This document shows positions 37,780 to 38,080 of a DNA stretch of 38,080 nt, piece after piece. The notes below the pieces were generated by a model. That model did no database searches. It worked only from the letters and a program-made list of their open reading frames with translations, and had not been told where the DNA came from. How positions within the stretch are numbered: the stretch's first letter is position 1; each line of letters starts with the position of its first letter. Made by a program: the position numbers and the translations under genes. This DNA comes from DATKHF01 sp035510355 (GTDB taxonomy: Bacteria; Patescibacteriota; Saccharimonadia; Saccharimonadales; UBA4665). Location of the stretch: NCBI GenBank assembly GCA_035510355.1, contig DATKHF010000028.1, positions 1 to 38,080 of the forward strand. Reading direction: 5' to 3'.

Positions 37780-38080
37780 ATGGCAAATAAAAGAGATTAT
37801 TATGAAGTTTTAGGAGTTGACAAAAACGCCAGTCCAGATGAAATTAAAAAATCATTTCGACGGTTAGCTGTTGAGCATCATCCTGATCGCGGTGGTCAAG
37901 AAGAAAAATTTAAAGAAATTAATGAAGCATATGAAGTGCTAAAAGATGAAAGTAAACGAAAACGCTACGATCAATTTGGTCATGCCGGCGTTGGTAGTAG
38001 CGCTTCTAGCGATGGCGGAAACCCATTTGGCGGCGGCTTTGGTGGAGGTGCTCAAAGTGTAAACTTCGATTTTGGTGATC
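37780..38080 (+). CDS. dnaJ: Chaperone DnaJ, N-terminal part (cut by window end)
   Basis: Hsp40 co-chaperone that stimulates the DnaK ATPase. About 100 residues are visible. The J-domain begins ANKRDYYEVLGVDKNAS with the HPD motif at residues 34-36 and the helix KFKEINEAYEVLKDESKRKRYDQFG. It is followed by the Gly/Phe-rich linker (NPFGGGFGGG). The zinc-finger and C-terminal domains lie beyond the window. The ATG is 4 bases after the preceding stop; no strong ribosome site is seen, so coupled translation is likely. Confidence 0.95.
   Translation, partial: MANKRDYYEVLGVDKNASPDEIKKSFRRLAVEHHPDRGGQEEKFKEINEAYEVLKDESKRKRYDQFGHAGVGSSASSDGGNPFGGGFGGGAQSVNFDFGD

Noticed and set aside
1..38080. Alternative genetic code (UGA as Gly, as in Gracilibacteria)
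   Set aside because: UGA ends carA, the crp-neighbour AAA ATPase, grpE and others at the expected family lengths, so the standard stop set applies.

Overview
The window looks like a chromosomal segment of a Candidatus Patescibacteria (CPR) bacterium, most likely Candidatus Saccharibacteria. This rests on gene content and protein style only; no 16S rRNA or ribosomal protein operon is present. Supporting signs are a compact HrcA, a long VirD4-like ATPase without a secretion operon, small lineage-type proteins, AT-leaning base composition, very tight spacing and standard-code UGA stops. I see no insertion sequence, CRISPR array, prophage or clear pseudogene.

Layout. 1-4.5 kb: a tail-anchored acidic protein, a MurC-type ligase, two small membrane proteins and a MntP-type exporter. 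4.6-12.6 kb: a stand-alone 64-residue protein gene with its own promoter and terminator, two ABC-2 exporter pairs, a hypothetical protein, a tRNA-dihydrouridine synthase, an EmrB/QacA-type MFS exporter and a pilin-like membrane protein. 12.7-13.8 kb: a RelE/Phd-type toxin-antitoxin pair and a HIT-like protein. 13.8-19.3 kb: three tRNAs, all with anticodon CAU (an initiator and two non-initiators), an FtsB/DivIC-like protein, an AAA ATPase overlapping a TPR protein, a Crp/Fnr regulator, an alpha/beta hydrolase, and a 30-codon mini-gene with a near-perfect promoter, a 22-bp palindrome, a strong ribosome site and a terminator. 19.3-22.9 kb: a MarR-MMPL efflux operon and a divergent membrane protein. 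23-30.2 kb: carAB (with a terminator-like hairpin inside the first codons of carA), tilS and ftsH. 30.3-38.1 kb: the VirD4-like ATPase, an adenylate kinase-like gene, and the heat-shock run hrcA-grpE-orf63-dnaK-cutA-orf163-dnaJ (dnaJ cut by the window end) behind a CIRCE operator.

Themes. Export is heavily represented (two ABC-2 pairs, MFS, MMPL, MntP). Many transcription units start with a -10 box only about 6-11 bases before the start codon, which predicts leaderless or nearly leaderless mRNAs, while several internal operon genes carry Shine-Dalgarno sites. Three regulatory sites are readable: CIRCE for HrcA, duplicated palindromes at marR, and a Crp-type site about 41.5 bases upstream of the predicted start of the crp-like gene. 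TilS and a candidate tRNA-Ile(CAU) substrate occur together.

All functional names come from motif recognition by eye; no database search was possible.
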